Source: an uncultured Clostridia bacterium
Lineage (GTDB): Bacteria; Bacillota; Clostridia; TANB77; CAG-508
Length of the DNA: 64,000 nucleotides
Direction of reading: 5' to 3'
Assembly (NCBI GenBank): GCA_934184665.1
Contig: CAKPSX010000003.1
Location: forward strand, 7,973-71,972
Below the pieces are notes generated by a model. The model had not been told where the DNA came from. It made no database searches and saw only the letters and a program-made list of their open reading frames with translations. Shown here piece after piece: positions 56,614-64,000 of the stretch; within the stretch, counting starts at the first letter, position 1, and every line of letters starts with the position of its first letter. The position numbers were made by a program, and so were the translations under genes.

Positions 56614-57999
56614 TTAATCTATTACTCTCCTTGCTCCTACATATCGTGAACCATAATAACTAGAATCTAATGCTGTTATTTTTACTCCGCCTTTTGGATT
56701 TGACGCATGTATAAATTCTCCCCCACCTATATAGATTCCAACATGGCCTATTGTTTTGTTTGATTCTCCATTAAATATTATTAAGTCACCTTTTTTTAGA
56801 TTACTTTTTTCAACAGCCGTACCATTTTTTATTTGATCTCTTGATGATCTATTTAATGATACTCCAAAATGCTTAAATACATAAGATGTAAAACCTGAGC
56901 AGTCAAATCCTGTTGAAGGTGATGAACCCCCTGATACATATTTATATCCAAGATAAGTTTTTGCATATTGTACAACTTCTTCACCTTTTGCAGATGATGA
57001 TGTTGTCTCTGTTTTTGATGTTTCTTCTGGTTGAATTTCTGAAACTTCTCCTATTCTTTGCGAACTTGTTCCTCTTGATGTTGTTTCTGCAACTTTTGTA
57101 TCAGAAATATATTTTGATGATACATATCCAATTTTTCCATCAATTTTTATTTTATACCAGCCATCTTTTTCTTCAATAATTGATACTTCATCATTTTTAG
57201 TTAAGCTATCAATTATTTCACTTGATGTATTACTTTCTTTTCTGACTTTAAGGCTATCAGTGCTTACATATGCTTTTTTAGTAACAGTTGTATTTTCTGG
57301 TTTTTCTTCTGTTGTTGTATTTGTGTTTGTTTCTGTTTCATTAGTTGTCGTTTCTGTTGCATCATTATTTGTTTCTGGCTCTTCTGTAGTTGAGTCACTA
57401 TTTTCTATTGATTTTTTCAATATATTTTTTCTTATCCAACCCATTTCAGAATCGCTTTCTATTCTACACCAGTCATTTATTATCTCTACTGTTTTTATAT
57501 TTCCACCACTAATCTCTGCTTTTTCTAATGAGCTCATATTAGGTAATGCTTTTACTTTTATTGCTTGATTAATTTTATATTCTTTATTTTCTTCAATAAT
57601 TGTTGATACTTCATCTGTTCTTGGCTCTTCTTTTTCAATATTTTCTTCTACTTGTTGTGGTTGTTCAGTTTCTTCTTGTTTTGGTTCTATAGTTGTGTTT
57701 TCTTCCTGTTTTTCAACCTTTCCTTTTTCTAAATCTATTAAGCTTTCACTAATATACCCTGTTACTTTTTCTCCTTTTTCTGAGAAACTAACTTTATACC
57801 AACCTTCTGATTGTTCTAATATTTCAACCTTTTGATCTTTGTCTAATTGTGCTACTATATTAGATTTTGTATTTGCTTCACTTCTTACTCTTACAGTTTC
57901 AGAATTGATTGTTCCTGTTGTTGCTTCAACCTTTGTACTTAGTATTATCATAGTTGTTATCATTAGTATAATTATTGCTAAGCTTTTTAAATTTTTCAT
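56614..57999 (-). CDS. Secreted SH3-NlpC/P60 cell-wall hydrolase
   Basis: 461 residues: signal peptide (about 5-28), three bacterial SH3 domains (near 35-95, 140-195, 245-300) separated by acidic, threonine-rich linkers, and a C-terminal NlpC/P60 cysteine peptidase with FDCSGFTSYVF and GHVGIYIG motifs carrying catalytic Cys and His. It should cleave stem peptides of peptidoglycan. GAGGT five bases before ATG 57999. comEC and bofC-like follow with almost no gap. Confidence 0.93.
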   Translation of the reverse strand: MKNLKSLAIIILMITTMIILSTKVEATTGTINSETVRVRSEANTKSNIVAQLDKDQKVEILEQSEGWYKVSFSEKGEKVTGYISESLIDLEKGKVEKQEENTTIEPKQEETEQPQQVEENIEKEEPRTDEVSTIIEENKEYKINQAIKVKALPNMSSLEKAEISGGNIKTVEIINDWCRIESDSEMGWIRKNILKKSIENSDSTTEEPETNNDATETTTNETETNTNTTTEEKPENTTVTKKAYVSTDSLKVRKESNTSSEIIDSLTKNDEVSIIEEKDGWYKIKIDGKIGYVSSKYISDTKVAETTSRGTSSQRIGEVSEIQPEETSKTETTSSSAKGEEVVQYAKTYLGYKYVSGGSSPSTGFDCSGFTSYVFKHFGVSLNRSSRDQIKNGTAVEKSNLKKGDLIIFNGESNKTIGHVGIYIGGGEFIHASNPKGGVKITALDSSYYGSRYVGARRVID

Positions 58000-58112
58000 T
58001 TTATACCTCATTTTATTTTATTCTTCACACACAAAACAAATGAAAAAAATTTCATTTGTTTCGTAATTATCGTATTAGATTATATACTGAATTTCCAAAA
58101 AAGTCAATTTTT

Positions 58113-59030
58113 TTATGCGTTTTTTTCTATAAGTGGCAATACTTGTTTCTTTCTTGACACTACACCTGGCATTACTGCAATATTGTCTTTTATTTCATAT
58201 GTTTTACTTACAATATCTGCTCTATCTCCTAAAACTATTGATTCTGAATTGCTATTTAATATGTCTGTTATTACAAATATAAATAATTGAAGTCCTTTTT
58301 CTGCTATTGCTTTTTTCATTTCTTCTTCAATTTTTTCTTTTCTTTTTAATATATCTGCAATATTTACAGTATTTACTTGTGCAATTATGTACTTCATTCC
58401 ATTTTTATCTGCTGATTTAGCATCTAATTCTATTAATTCTTTTTCTGTATATTTGTCCAAGTTTGTTCCTGCTTTAAGCATGTTTAATCCATATTCTTTT
58501 ACATCTACATTTGCTATTTTTGCTAGTTCTTTAACAGCTTTTACATCTTTTTCTGTAGTTGTTGGAGATTTTAAAAGTAGTGTATCTGATATTATTGCAC
58601 TTAACATTAATCCTGCTATTTTAGGCTCAATTTCTATATTATTTAGTGTATATAATTCATATAATAATGTTGATGTACATCCAACTGGTTGTGCGTAGTA
58701 GAATAATGGTTCTGCTGTTCTAAAATTATTTATTCTATGATGATCAACTACTGCATCTATTTTTGCATTTTCAATGCCTTCAACAGATTGTGTAAATTCA
58801 TTATGATCTACCATAATTACTATTTGACCATCTTCTATTTTTTCTATAAATTTAGGTGTTTCTACTTTAAAATATTCTAATGCATATTTTGTTTCTTCAT
58901 TTATATCACCTAATCTACATGGTATTATTTCTTCATTTCTAATCTTTTTTTGTAATTCTGCCATTGCTATGCTTGAGCAGATTGTGTCTGTGTCTGGACT
59001 TTTGTGTCCAAATACTAGTATGTTTTCCAT
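58113..59030 (-). CDS. ppaC: Manganese-dependent inorganic pyrophosphatase (DHH family)
   Basis: 306 residues. Hydrolyses pyrophosphate to drive biosynthesis. DHH motifs: GHKSPDTDT, MVDHNEF, VVDHHRI, SDTLLLKSPTTT, and the C-terminal SRKKQVLP that binds substrate. Start at ATG 59030 after GAGGAGG; an upstream in-frame ATG is inside a leader with the dispersed element copy B. Confidence 0.95.
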   Translation of the reverse strand: MENILVFGHKSPDTDTICSSIAMAELQKKIRNEEIIPCRLGDINEETKYALEYFKVETPKFIEKIEDGQIVIMVDHNEFTQSVEGIENAKIDAVVDHHRINNFRTAEPLFYYAQPVGCTSTLLYELYTLNNIEIEPKIAGLMLSAIISDTLLLKSPTTTEKDVKAVKELAKIANVDVKEYGLNMLKAGTNLDKYTEKELIELDAKSADKNGMKYIIAQVNTVNIADILKRKEKIEEEMKKAIAEKGLQLFIFVITDILNSNSESIVLGDRADIVSKTYEIKDNIAVMPGVVSRKKQVLPLIEKNA

Positions 59031-59084
59031 TTTATTCCTCCTCTTTGTTGCGAAATAATTGCAATTTTGGGCTGTGTCAGATTT

Positions 59085-59133
59085 CATTTAAAACGCGGTT
59101 ACATACACCACGTATGTGCCCTTGCCTTTTAAA
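59085..59133 (-). repeat. Dispersed intergenic element, copy B (before ppaC)
   Basis: Minus-strand core TTAAAAGGCAAGGGCACA, then TGGTGTATGTAACCGC and TTTTAA; same relative orientation and order as copy A at 25463. Contains a six-base stem ACATAC/GTATGT, which copy A does not preserve. Confidence 0.7.
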
Positions 59134-59181
59134 TAAAATCTTCCTTTCCAAAATTTAATTCTTTCACAACATTTATTTCCT

Positions 59182-60066
59182 TTATATATTTCTATTATAT
59201 ATTTCTTTTAACTCTTCTTTATTAAAATGATATTCTTTATTACAGAATTGACATTTTATTTCAGCTTGTTCATCTTCTTCTATTAATTCTTTTAATTGGT
59301 CTTTTCCTAATGTTACTAAACTATCTGCAAATTTTTCTTTACTACATTCACATTCATATACAGGTACTTTTGATGCATCAATAACCTTTACCTTTTTATC
59401 TCCTGTAATTTTCTCTGCAATTTCCTTTAATGTTAATTTTTCAACCAACATTCTTGACATTGCACCAGCTTGGAATATTGCTTTTTCTATTTTTGAGATT
59501 TCCTCTTCTGTTGCATCAGGCATTGCAGATATTATATAACCTCCACTAGCTCTTACTCCATTTTTATCAACTAATACTCCTAATGCTACAGCTGTTTGTC
59601 TTTGCTCTGACGTTTGAAAATAGTTTGCAAAATCATCTGCAATCTCTCCAGATGTTAATGGACTAACACCAATATATGGCTCTTTTAATCCAATATCTTT
59701 TATAACATTTATAAATCCTTGATTTCCTACTGCTGCACCTACATCTAATTTACCGAATTCGTTTAATGGTATATCAACTATCGGATTTGTTAAACATGCT
59801 TTTACATGTGGATAATTATCTGATACAGCAACCATTTTTCCTATTGGTCCATTGCCTTTTATTTGTATTGTTAATTTATCTGTTTCATTTTTCATCTCTG
59901 AACCTATTAGTGCTGTTATTGTCAACACTCTACCTAGTGCTGCTGTTACAACAGGACTTAAGTCATGTACTTTTCTGGCTTCTTCAACCATGTTTGTTGT
60001 TGATGCACATATCACAGATATTTTACCATCATATGCTAAAAATCTAATTATTTGGTCTTTTTCCAT
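59182..60066 (-). CDS. hslO: Redox-regulated chaperone Hsp33
   Basis: 294 residues. Holdase activated by oxidation. The four redox zinc cysteines are in YECECSKEKF and CQFCNKEYHF near the C-terminus (CxC...CxxC). The N-terminal domain with the GNQGFINV region is intact. AAAGGAAG precedes the ATG. Starts two bases after tagO. Confidence 0.95.
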   Translation of the reverse strand: MEKDQIIRFLAYDGKISVICASTTNMVEEARKVHDLSPVVTAALGRVLTITALIGSEMKNETDKLTIQIKGNGPIGKMVAVSDNYPHVKACLTNPIVDIPLNEFGKLDVGAAVGNQGFINVIKDIGLKEPYIGVSPLTSGEIADDFANYFQTSEQRQTAVALGVLVDKNGVRASGGYIISAMPDATEEEISKIEKAIFQAGAMSRMLVEKLTLKEIAEKITGDKKVKVIDASKVPVYECECSKEKFADSLVTLGKDQLKELIEEDEQAEIKCQFCNKEYHFNKEELKEIYNRNI

Positions 60067-60068
60067 GT

Positions 60069-61178
60069 TTAGTCTTTCTTCCTTTCATCTATTAACCTTG
60101 GTCTACTTTCTTTTTCTTTAATAAAGTTCCTGTAGCCCATTGCTACAGCTGCAATTATCATTAATAAGAACGATAATGCTTTCCATATTCCACTATCAAA
60201 TAATATTATTGCAAACATTCCCAATGATGCACTTAATCCATATAATATTAACACTGCTTGTCTTTGTGTAAAGCCTTTCTCTACTAATCTATGATGTAAA
60301 TGACCTTTATCTGGTTTAAACACAGCTTTTATTGATTTACCTTTTGCAAGTCTTCTTATTATTGCAAATAATACATCAAATATTGGAAATCCTAATACTA
60401 TTACTGGTAATACTATTACAGCTAATGTATATGTTTTTGCTACACCTAAAATTGAGACAACGGCGAGCATAAATCCTAAAAAATTCGAACCTGCATCTCC
60501 TATAAATGTCCTTGCTGGTGAAAAATTATATGGTAAAAATCCTACAAGCGCACCACTCATCGCTGTAACAATTACTGTTGCTATAATTGGTGAATCATTT
60601 AATATAAATATTATTAATAATGATACACATGATATTAATGATATACCTGATGACAAACCATCAAGTCCATCTATTAAATTAATCGCATTTGTTATACCTA
60701 TTATCCACAATACAGTAATAAATTGTGAAAAGAACTCAGATAAACCGATTTTATATAAAAATGGTACTTCCAAATGTTCTATTTTTAAACCAAAATACAC
60801 AACTATAATTGCCGCAATTGTTTGTCCTATCAATTCTTGCCATGGTTTTAATGTTTTTATATCATCTATAATTCCTGTTATTGCAATTACCCCTATTCCG
60901 AGTAATATTCCTAACAGTTTCTTTCCATATTCTTGATCATTAAATAAATCTAAACTTCCTTCAATACTCATTATTATTATTAAGTATAGCATTGAGACTA
61001 TAAAGCCTAGTATTACTGCTGGCCCCCCAAACTTTGGCATTCTTTTGGTATGCATTCTTCTTTTGTCTCTTGGTATGTCTACCGCACCTATTTTGTGTGC
61101 TATTTTTATAGTATATGGTGTTGCCATAAATGCTACTATAAATGCTAAAATAAATGCTATAGCTATATTTCCCCACAT
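60069..61178 (-). CDS. tagO: Undecaprenyl-phosphate GlcNAc-1-phosphate transferase (TagO/WecA type)
   Basis: 369 residues, about ten membrane helices. First step of wall teichoic acid or related glycan synthesis. Motifs: DDIKTLKPW, NAINLIDGLDGL, FIGDAGSNFLGF and the substrate loop HLHHRLVEKG. TagO rather than MraY by the HLHHR loop. It lies between rpiB and hslO in one operon. Confidence 0.93.
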   Translation of the reverse strand: MWGNIAIAFILAFIVAFMATPYTIKIAHKIGAVDIPRDKRRMHTKRMPKFGGPAVILGFIVSMLYLIIIMSIEGSLDLFNDQEYGKKLLGILLGIGVIAITGIIDDIKTLKPWQELIGQTIAAIIVVYFGLKIEHLEVPFLYKIGLSEFFSQFITVLWIIGITNAINLIDGLDGLSSGISLISCVSLLIIFILNDSPIIATVIVTAMSGALVGFLPYNFSPARTFIGDAGSNFLGFMLAVVSILGVAKTYTLAVIVLPVIVLGFPIFDVLFAIIRRLAKGKSIKAVFKPDKGHLHHRLVEKGFTQRQAVLILYGLSASLGMFAIILFDSGIWKALSFLLMIIAAVAMGYRNFIKEKESRPRLIDERKKD

Positions 61179-61194
61179 TTATATGCAACCCCCA

Positions 61195-61641
61195 TTATTT
61201 CATATTTTCTTTTTCTATTTCTTCTATTAGTTTTATTCTTTCTGCATGTCTGCCACCTTCAAATGGTGTTGCTATCCATGCTCTAACTACACATATTGCT
61301 GTGCTTGTTGTAATATAATCCGCTCCTAATGCAAGTATATTGCTGTCATTATGCATTTTTGAAAATTTTGCTTCTTCTTCATTCTCGCATTTTGCACATC
61401 TTATTCCTTTAAATTTATTTGCAACAATACTCATTCCTATTCCTGAACGGCATATTAAAATTCCACTATTACATTCTTTGCTTTGTACTCTTTTTGCAAC
61501 ATCTTTTGCTATATCAGGATAGTCTACACTTTGTTCTGAATATGTTCCACAGTCTTTATATTCTATTTCTTTTTCGTCTAAATATTTTTTTATTTCTTCT
61601 TTTAGTTTATATCCTCCATGGTCACTACCTATAGCTATCAT
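61195..61641 (-). CDS. rpiB: Ribose-5-phosphate isomerase B
   Basis: 148 residues. Interconverts ribose-5-phosphate and ribulose-5-phosphate. The GSDHGGYKLKEEI start, active-site cysteine in CRSGIGMSI (near residue 65) and the ICVVRAWIATPFEGGRH block are standard; length is normal. Ribosome binding site AAAGGATGTGG. First gene before tagO-hslO. Confidence 0.95.
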   Translation of the reverse strand: MIAIGSDHGGYKLKEEIKKYLDEKEIEYKDCGTYSEQSVDYPDIAKDVAKRVQSKECNSGILICRSGIGMSIVANKFKGIRCAKCENEEEAKFSKMHNDSNILALGADYITTSTAICVVRAWIATPFEGGRHAERIKLIEEIEKENMK

Positions 61642-61733
61642 ATTACCACATCCTTTTCTTCTTTTTGAATTTTACTTCTATAATATATCACAATATCATT
61701 TTAAGTGCAATATTTTTGGCTAAAATAGATGTA

Positions 61734-61755
61734 TTGCGCTTTTTATCGAGCGCAA
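61734..61755. promoter_or_regulatory. Inverted repeat between rpiB and rpsT
   Basis: Perfect arms TTGCGCT and AGCGCAA around an eight-base spacer, in an otherwise very AT-rich divergent region and without a T-run. Possibly an operator or a short structured leader. Confidence 0.4.
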
Positions 61756-61797
61756 ACTATTTTATGTAAATTGTGTAAAAAATTTGTAAAACACCTA

Positions 61798-61826
61798 TTG
61801 CCAAATGTTGACTTATATGTTATAAT
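61798..61826 (+). promoter_or_regulatory. Promoter of rpsT
   Basis: TTGCCA (61798-61803), 17-base spacer, TATAAT (61821-61826), about 45 bases before the start codon. Confidence 0.8.
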
Positions 61827-61870
61827 GATAGACGTTATAGTTTATTTTACTAAGAGGAGGTGCATTATAC

Positions 61871-62137
61871 ATGCCAAATATTAAATCAGCAAAAAAGAGA
61901 GTTAAAATTATTGAAAAGAAAACATTAACAAATAATATGATAAAAACTGGATATAAATCAGCTGTAAGAAAATTCGAAGAAGCTATTGCTGCTGGTAATA
62001 TAGAAGAAGCTAAAGTTCTATGTTCTAAAGCTACTAAAAAAATAGACCAAGCTTGCACAAAAGGTGTAATCGTTAAAAATACAGCTTCAAGAAAAAAATC
62101 TAGCTTATCTAAGAAATTAAATGCTGCTATGGCATAA
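61871..62137 (+). CDS. rpsT: Ribosomal protein S20
   Basis: 88 residues. PNIKSAKKRVKIIEKKTLTN start, internal KSAVRKFEEAI and the KGVIVKNTASRKKSSL basic tail are typical of S20, a 16S-binding small-subunit protein. GAGGAGG precedes the ATG. Monocistronic, with its own promoter and terminator. Confidence 0.97.
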   Translation: MPNIKSAKKRVKIIEKKTLTNNMIKTGYKSAVRKFEEAIAAGNIEEAKVLCSKATKKIDQACTKGVIVKNTASRKKSSLSKKLNAAMA

Positions 62138-62142
62138 TTGTA

Positions 62143-62190
62143 ACCCCCTAGACTCATCCTATACTGGATTGTCTAGGGGGTATTATATTA
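62143..62190 (+). terminator. Terminator of rpsT
   Basis: Eleven-base stem ACCCCCTAGAC/GTCTAGGGGGT directly after the stop codon, followed by ATTATATTAT. Confidence 0.85.
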
Positions 62191-62237
62191 TAAAAAGCCA
62201 TTAATTTACACATTATCCTTTTCTGGTTTTATTTCGT

Positions 62238-62453
62238 TTAGTTTATTTCTTCATATTCTATTCTGTCTTTTATTACTACTACTGAATAACTCTTTAGTTT
62301 GGGTAGCATTTTTATTTCTTCTGCGTTTCTGTACTTTTGTAGCTGTTCTTTTGCTTGCTCTTGTTTTTGCTTTAGCAGGCTATTGTCTTTTACATAATCT
62401 TCTTGTTTTATATATTTGAATTCTATTAATATGCTATATCTTTCTTTTATCAT
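62238..62453 (-). pseudogene. C-terminal fragment of a PD-(D/E)XK nuclease-superfamily protein
   Basis: 71 codons with YSILIEFKYIK (the ExK part of the catalytic site), a helical KQKQEQAKEQLQKY segment and VVVIKDRIEYEE. This resembles the end of the AAA-ATPase-like/PD-(D/E)XK proteins common in gut Clostridia (several hundred residues). The ATPase domain and the catalytic aspartate are missing and no ribosome binding site is visible, so it is a remnant. Confidence 0.6.
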
Positions 62454-62529
62454 TGTTGAAAATACATATCCATCATAGCATGAATAATTTTGGGAATTGT
62501 AGAATAAAATAAATAAGGTATTGACTATG

Positions 62530-62595
62530 ATACTTAAAAGTATTATAATTAATATAGCTTAAGCTAGTAATTTAAGAAATTCATTTGTGTAGATT
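62530..62595 (-). pseudogene. Degenerate second copy of the micro-peptide gene
   Basis: Aligns with 62638-62717 (GTGAAT..ACAAATGAA then CTTAAATTACT and on), but has lost four bases after the ATG and gained a stop after a few codons. It lies past the terminator of the intact copy, without its own promoter. Confidence 0.5.
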
Positions 62596-62598
62596 CAC

Positions 62599-62633
62599 AA
62601 AAAATCCCTAGAGTGCAAGTCTAGGGATTTTTT
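62599..62633. terminator. Terminator of the micro-peptide gene
   Basis: Fourteen-base stem AAAAAATCCCTAGA/TCTAGGGATTTTTT, T-runs on both strands; ends the transcript from 62753. Confidence 0.9.
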
Positions 62634-62637
62634 TCGT

Positions 62638-62706
62638 CTAATCATTAAATTCTTTTAATATATTAAGAATAATGATTAATGCAAGTAATTTAAGAATTTT
62701 TTTCAT
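62638..62706 (-). CDS. 22-residue hydrophobic micro-peptide
   Basis: MKKILKLLALIIILNILKEF plus ND: basic start, a single leucine/isoleucine helix and a charged end, resembling type I toxin or membrane-active micro-peptides in shape only. AAGGTGGTG lies about eleven bases before the ATG, a near-consensus promoter (62753-62781) drives it and a strong terminator ends it, so it has a complete transcription unit. Coding is plausible but unproven; the unit could also be a small RNA. Confidence 0.55.
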   Translation of the reverse strand: MKKILKLLALIIILNILKEFND

Positions 62707-62752
62707 TTGTACCAATTCACCACCTTTCTACCTTTAAGCGAAAGGCTTTTTT

Positions 62753-62781
62753 ATTATAAGGTATTTTACTATAATTGTCTA
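62753..62781 (-). promoter_or_regulatory. Promoter of the micro-peptide unit
   Basis: Minus-strand TAGACA (62776-62781), 17-base spacer, TATAAT (62753-62758). Confidence 0.8.
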
Positions 62782-62886
62782 GCGATTTTTATAAAAGGAC
62801 AAATAAAGAAACATAACCAAATTATTTACTTATTTTCAATGTTTATATGATTTTTTAGAAATAACTCATATAATCGTTCAATAAAA

Positions 62887-62948
62887 CACGTATTGAAAAC
62901 TCAAACTAGTTCCTATATAATTAGGATAATTCAAGATTTCAATACGTG
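62887..62948. terminator. Terminator of the nucleotidyltransferase gene
   Basis: Twelve-base perfect arms CACGTATTGAAA/TTTCAATACGTG with a long loop; the minus-strand exit is TTTTATT. Confidence 0.75.
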
Positions 62949-62959
62949 CTTTTATTAAC

Positions 62960-63265
62960 TTATCCAACTCTTAGTAAACCTCCCACCTTTAATAACATTT
63001 GTGAAAAGCGATTTTCTTTTTCATCTAAATCTATCAAATCAAATTCATTCTCTAATTCAAACATTAGTATGCTTGCGACCTTATAAAAATTCTTTTGATT
63101 TAGTCCTTTTACCGCAATATCTATATCTGAATTTTTATTAAATTTTCCGTTTGCAATAGAGCCAAAAATAAATACTTCTGTTGCTCCATTTTCTTTTAAG
63201 ATTCGAGTTGCTTTCTTTATATCTTCTTGATATGAATATGGTAAATCACCTAGTTTATCAACCAT
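62960..63265 (-). CDS. MNT-type nucleotidyltransferase, no HEPN partner seen
   Basis: 101 residues. Minimal nucleotidyltransferase with FIFGSIANGKFNKNSDIDIAV (GS...D-x-D catalytic motif) and FDLIDLDE carrying the third acidic residue. Such proteins are usually the antitoxin half of HEPN/MNT pairs, where they AMPylate the HEPN toxin. No HEPN gene is found within 300 bases on either side, so it is an orphan. ATG 63265 follows AAAGGAGG. Confidence 0.85.
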   Translation of the reverse strand: MVDKLGDLPYSYQEDIKKATRILKENGATEVFIFGSIANGKFNKNSDIDIAVKGLNQKNFYKVASILMFELENEFDLIDLDEKENRFSQMLLKVGGLLRVG

Positions 63266-63394
63266 TTGTGTGCCTCCTTTAATCTTAGTATACACATATT
63301 TTTATAAAAAATAAATGAATTTTAGGTATTTTTATGAATTTAATAGGTGAAGGTGTTGGGCTATTTGATGAATAAGGTGCAGCGTAACCCGATG

Positions 63395-64000
63395 CTATCG
63401 TATCTGTAGTAAGGACCGTGGTAGAATGCCACGGAATGCCACTGAACCGTTGTCGCCATTGCCATCACGAACGAACCTATTGTAGCCGATACCTGAACTA
63501 TCAGATTCTAGTGTCCAATCTTTTACATTACCTGCTAAATCGAAAACATTGTTCGCATTTGCTCCTTCATATGCTCCACTTGGGATTCTTGTTCTAGTTC
63601 CTGATGCCTTTGTTGCTGTGCTCTTTGATGTGTTTGTATAATATGTGAAACTACATTTATAATAATTTCCCCAACTTGTTGAATCTGAGGCTATCTCTGC
63701 ATATGTCTTCTCTCCTGTGTCTATTAGCCACTTTAATGTTTCATCGAACTGTATTCCCCATATCATCTGCACTCCTGCACTTGTTCCTGATAACTTTCTC
63801 GCTTTTTTCCACATTGTATACCAAGTTTGATATGATAAATCTGTATTTATTCTCTTTACTACTGGTGTTGCTTGACTTAAGTCTCCTGTTTCATATCTTC
63901 CTATATAAAACCCTCCATATGTTGCTACACTATTTAACATTTTATCGAAATCGATCTCCATCTCCATTAAGAAATCTTCTCTTGACATTCCATTTAAATA
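63395..64000 (-). CDS. Formylglycine-generating-enzyme-like surface protein, 5' end outside window
   Basis: The frame is open to base 64000, so the N-terminal part is missing. Visible part: YGGFYIGRYETG, QMIWGIQFDETLKWL, NNVFDLAGNVKDWTLES and NRFVRDGNG, the landmarks of FGE-sulfatase/SUMF1-fold domains found in large secreted proteins of gut Firmicutes. The frame ends in ILPRSLLQIR, unlike the family. One base earlier in phase the DNA reads FYHGPYYRYDSIGLRCTLF, the expected ending, stopping at 63361; an extra base near 63424-63430 explains this. Catalytic cysteines of true FGE are not seen. Confidence 0.75.
   Translation of the reverse strand, partial: YLNGMSREDFLMEMEIDFDKMLNSVATYGGFYIGRYETGDLSQATPVVKRINTDLSYQTWYTMWKKARKLSGTSAGVQMIWGIQFDETLKWLIDTGEKTYAEIASDSTSWGNYYKCSFTYYTNTSKSTATKASGTRTRIPSGAYEGANANNVFDLAGNVKDWTLESDSSGIGYNRFVRDGNGDNGSVAFRGILPRSLLQIR

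Noticed and set aside
1..64000. CRISPR arrays, rRNA genes, complete insertion sequences or prophage
   Set aside because: No spaced repeats, transposase or integrase genes, phage structural genes or rRNA segments were found.

Overview
The window is AT-rich chromosomal DNA (well under one third G+C by eye) from an endospore-forming Gram-positive Bacillota, most likely an uncultured Clostridia-like lineage. The evidence is the sporulation set (spoIIGA, sigE, yqfC, yqfD, a PdaA-type deacetylase, a BofC-like protein), a Firmicutes-type murA-ftsQ-DUF881-DUF881-sbp-ftsA-ftsZ cluster, GatCAB, DHH-type pyrophosphatase and an agr-type quorum-sensing locus. No rRNA, CRISPR array, prophage or complete insertion sequence was seen.

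Layout. 1-8015, mostly minus strand: DNA repair and uptake (recN, uvrA, yraN, dprA, comM); recN and uvrA carry LexA-like sites at their promoters. 8125-15961: a class B penicillin-binding protein, a cysteine-cluster protein, an orphan response regulator, a YnbB-like PLP enzyme, sigE and spoIIGA, and a polysaccharide deacetylase. 16048-22707: the division cluster. 22917-27365: a small nucleotide-binding protein, a broken DUF3592 gene, tRNA-Leu and gatCAB. 27504-32819: DUF3048, ybeY, an unknown 406-residue protein, yqfD, yqfC, pdaA. 32992-36022: a compact agr locus whose AgrA/AgrC pair points towards its AgrB/AgrD pair, with a 39-residue AgrD. 36294-45178: pseudouridine synthases, a methyltransferase, a patatin, uvrC, glmS and an M23 peptidase. 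45345-47490: two foreign-looking genes either side of tRNA-Gly and a possible MazF-like fragment. 47642-59030: a secreted beta-propeller protein, a ClpE-like unfoldase, pgsA, bofC-like, comEC, an NlpC/P60 hydrolase and ppaC. 59182-62137: hslO, tagO, rpiB, rpsT. 62238-64000: a nuclease remnant, a tandem micro-peptide locus, a lone nucleotidyltransferase and the end of a formylglycine-generating-enzyme-like surface protein.

Several genes appear broken by single-base changes: yqfD (A-run), comEC (in the metallo-beta-lactamase domain), the terminal surface protein, a DUF3592 gene (nonsense codon) and perhaps the start of spoIIGA. Either sporulation and competence functions are decaying here or the assembly has residual indels; raw reads would decide. 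The other main points of interest are possible AUA/AUU starts, three GC-richer orphan genes, phased palindromes upstream of ftsA, a dispersed 48-base element before gatB and ppaC, and ribosome binding sites that match an unusually long stretch of the 16S rRNA 3' end.
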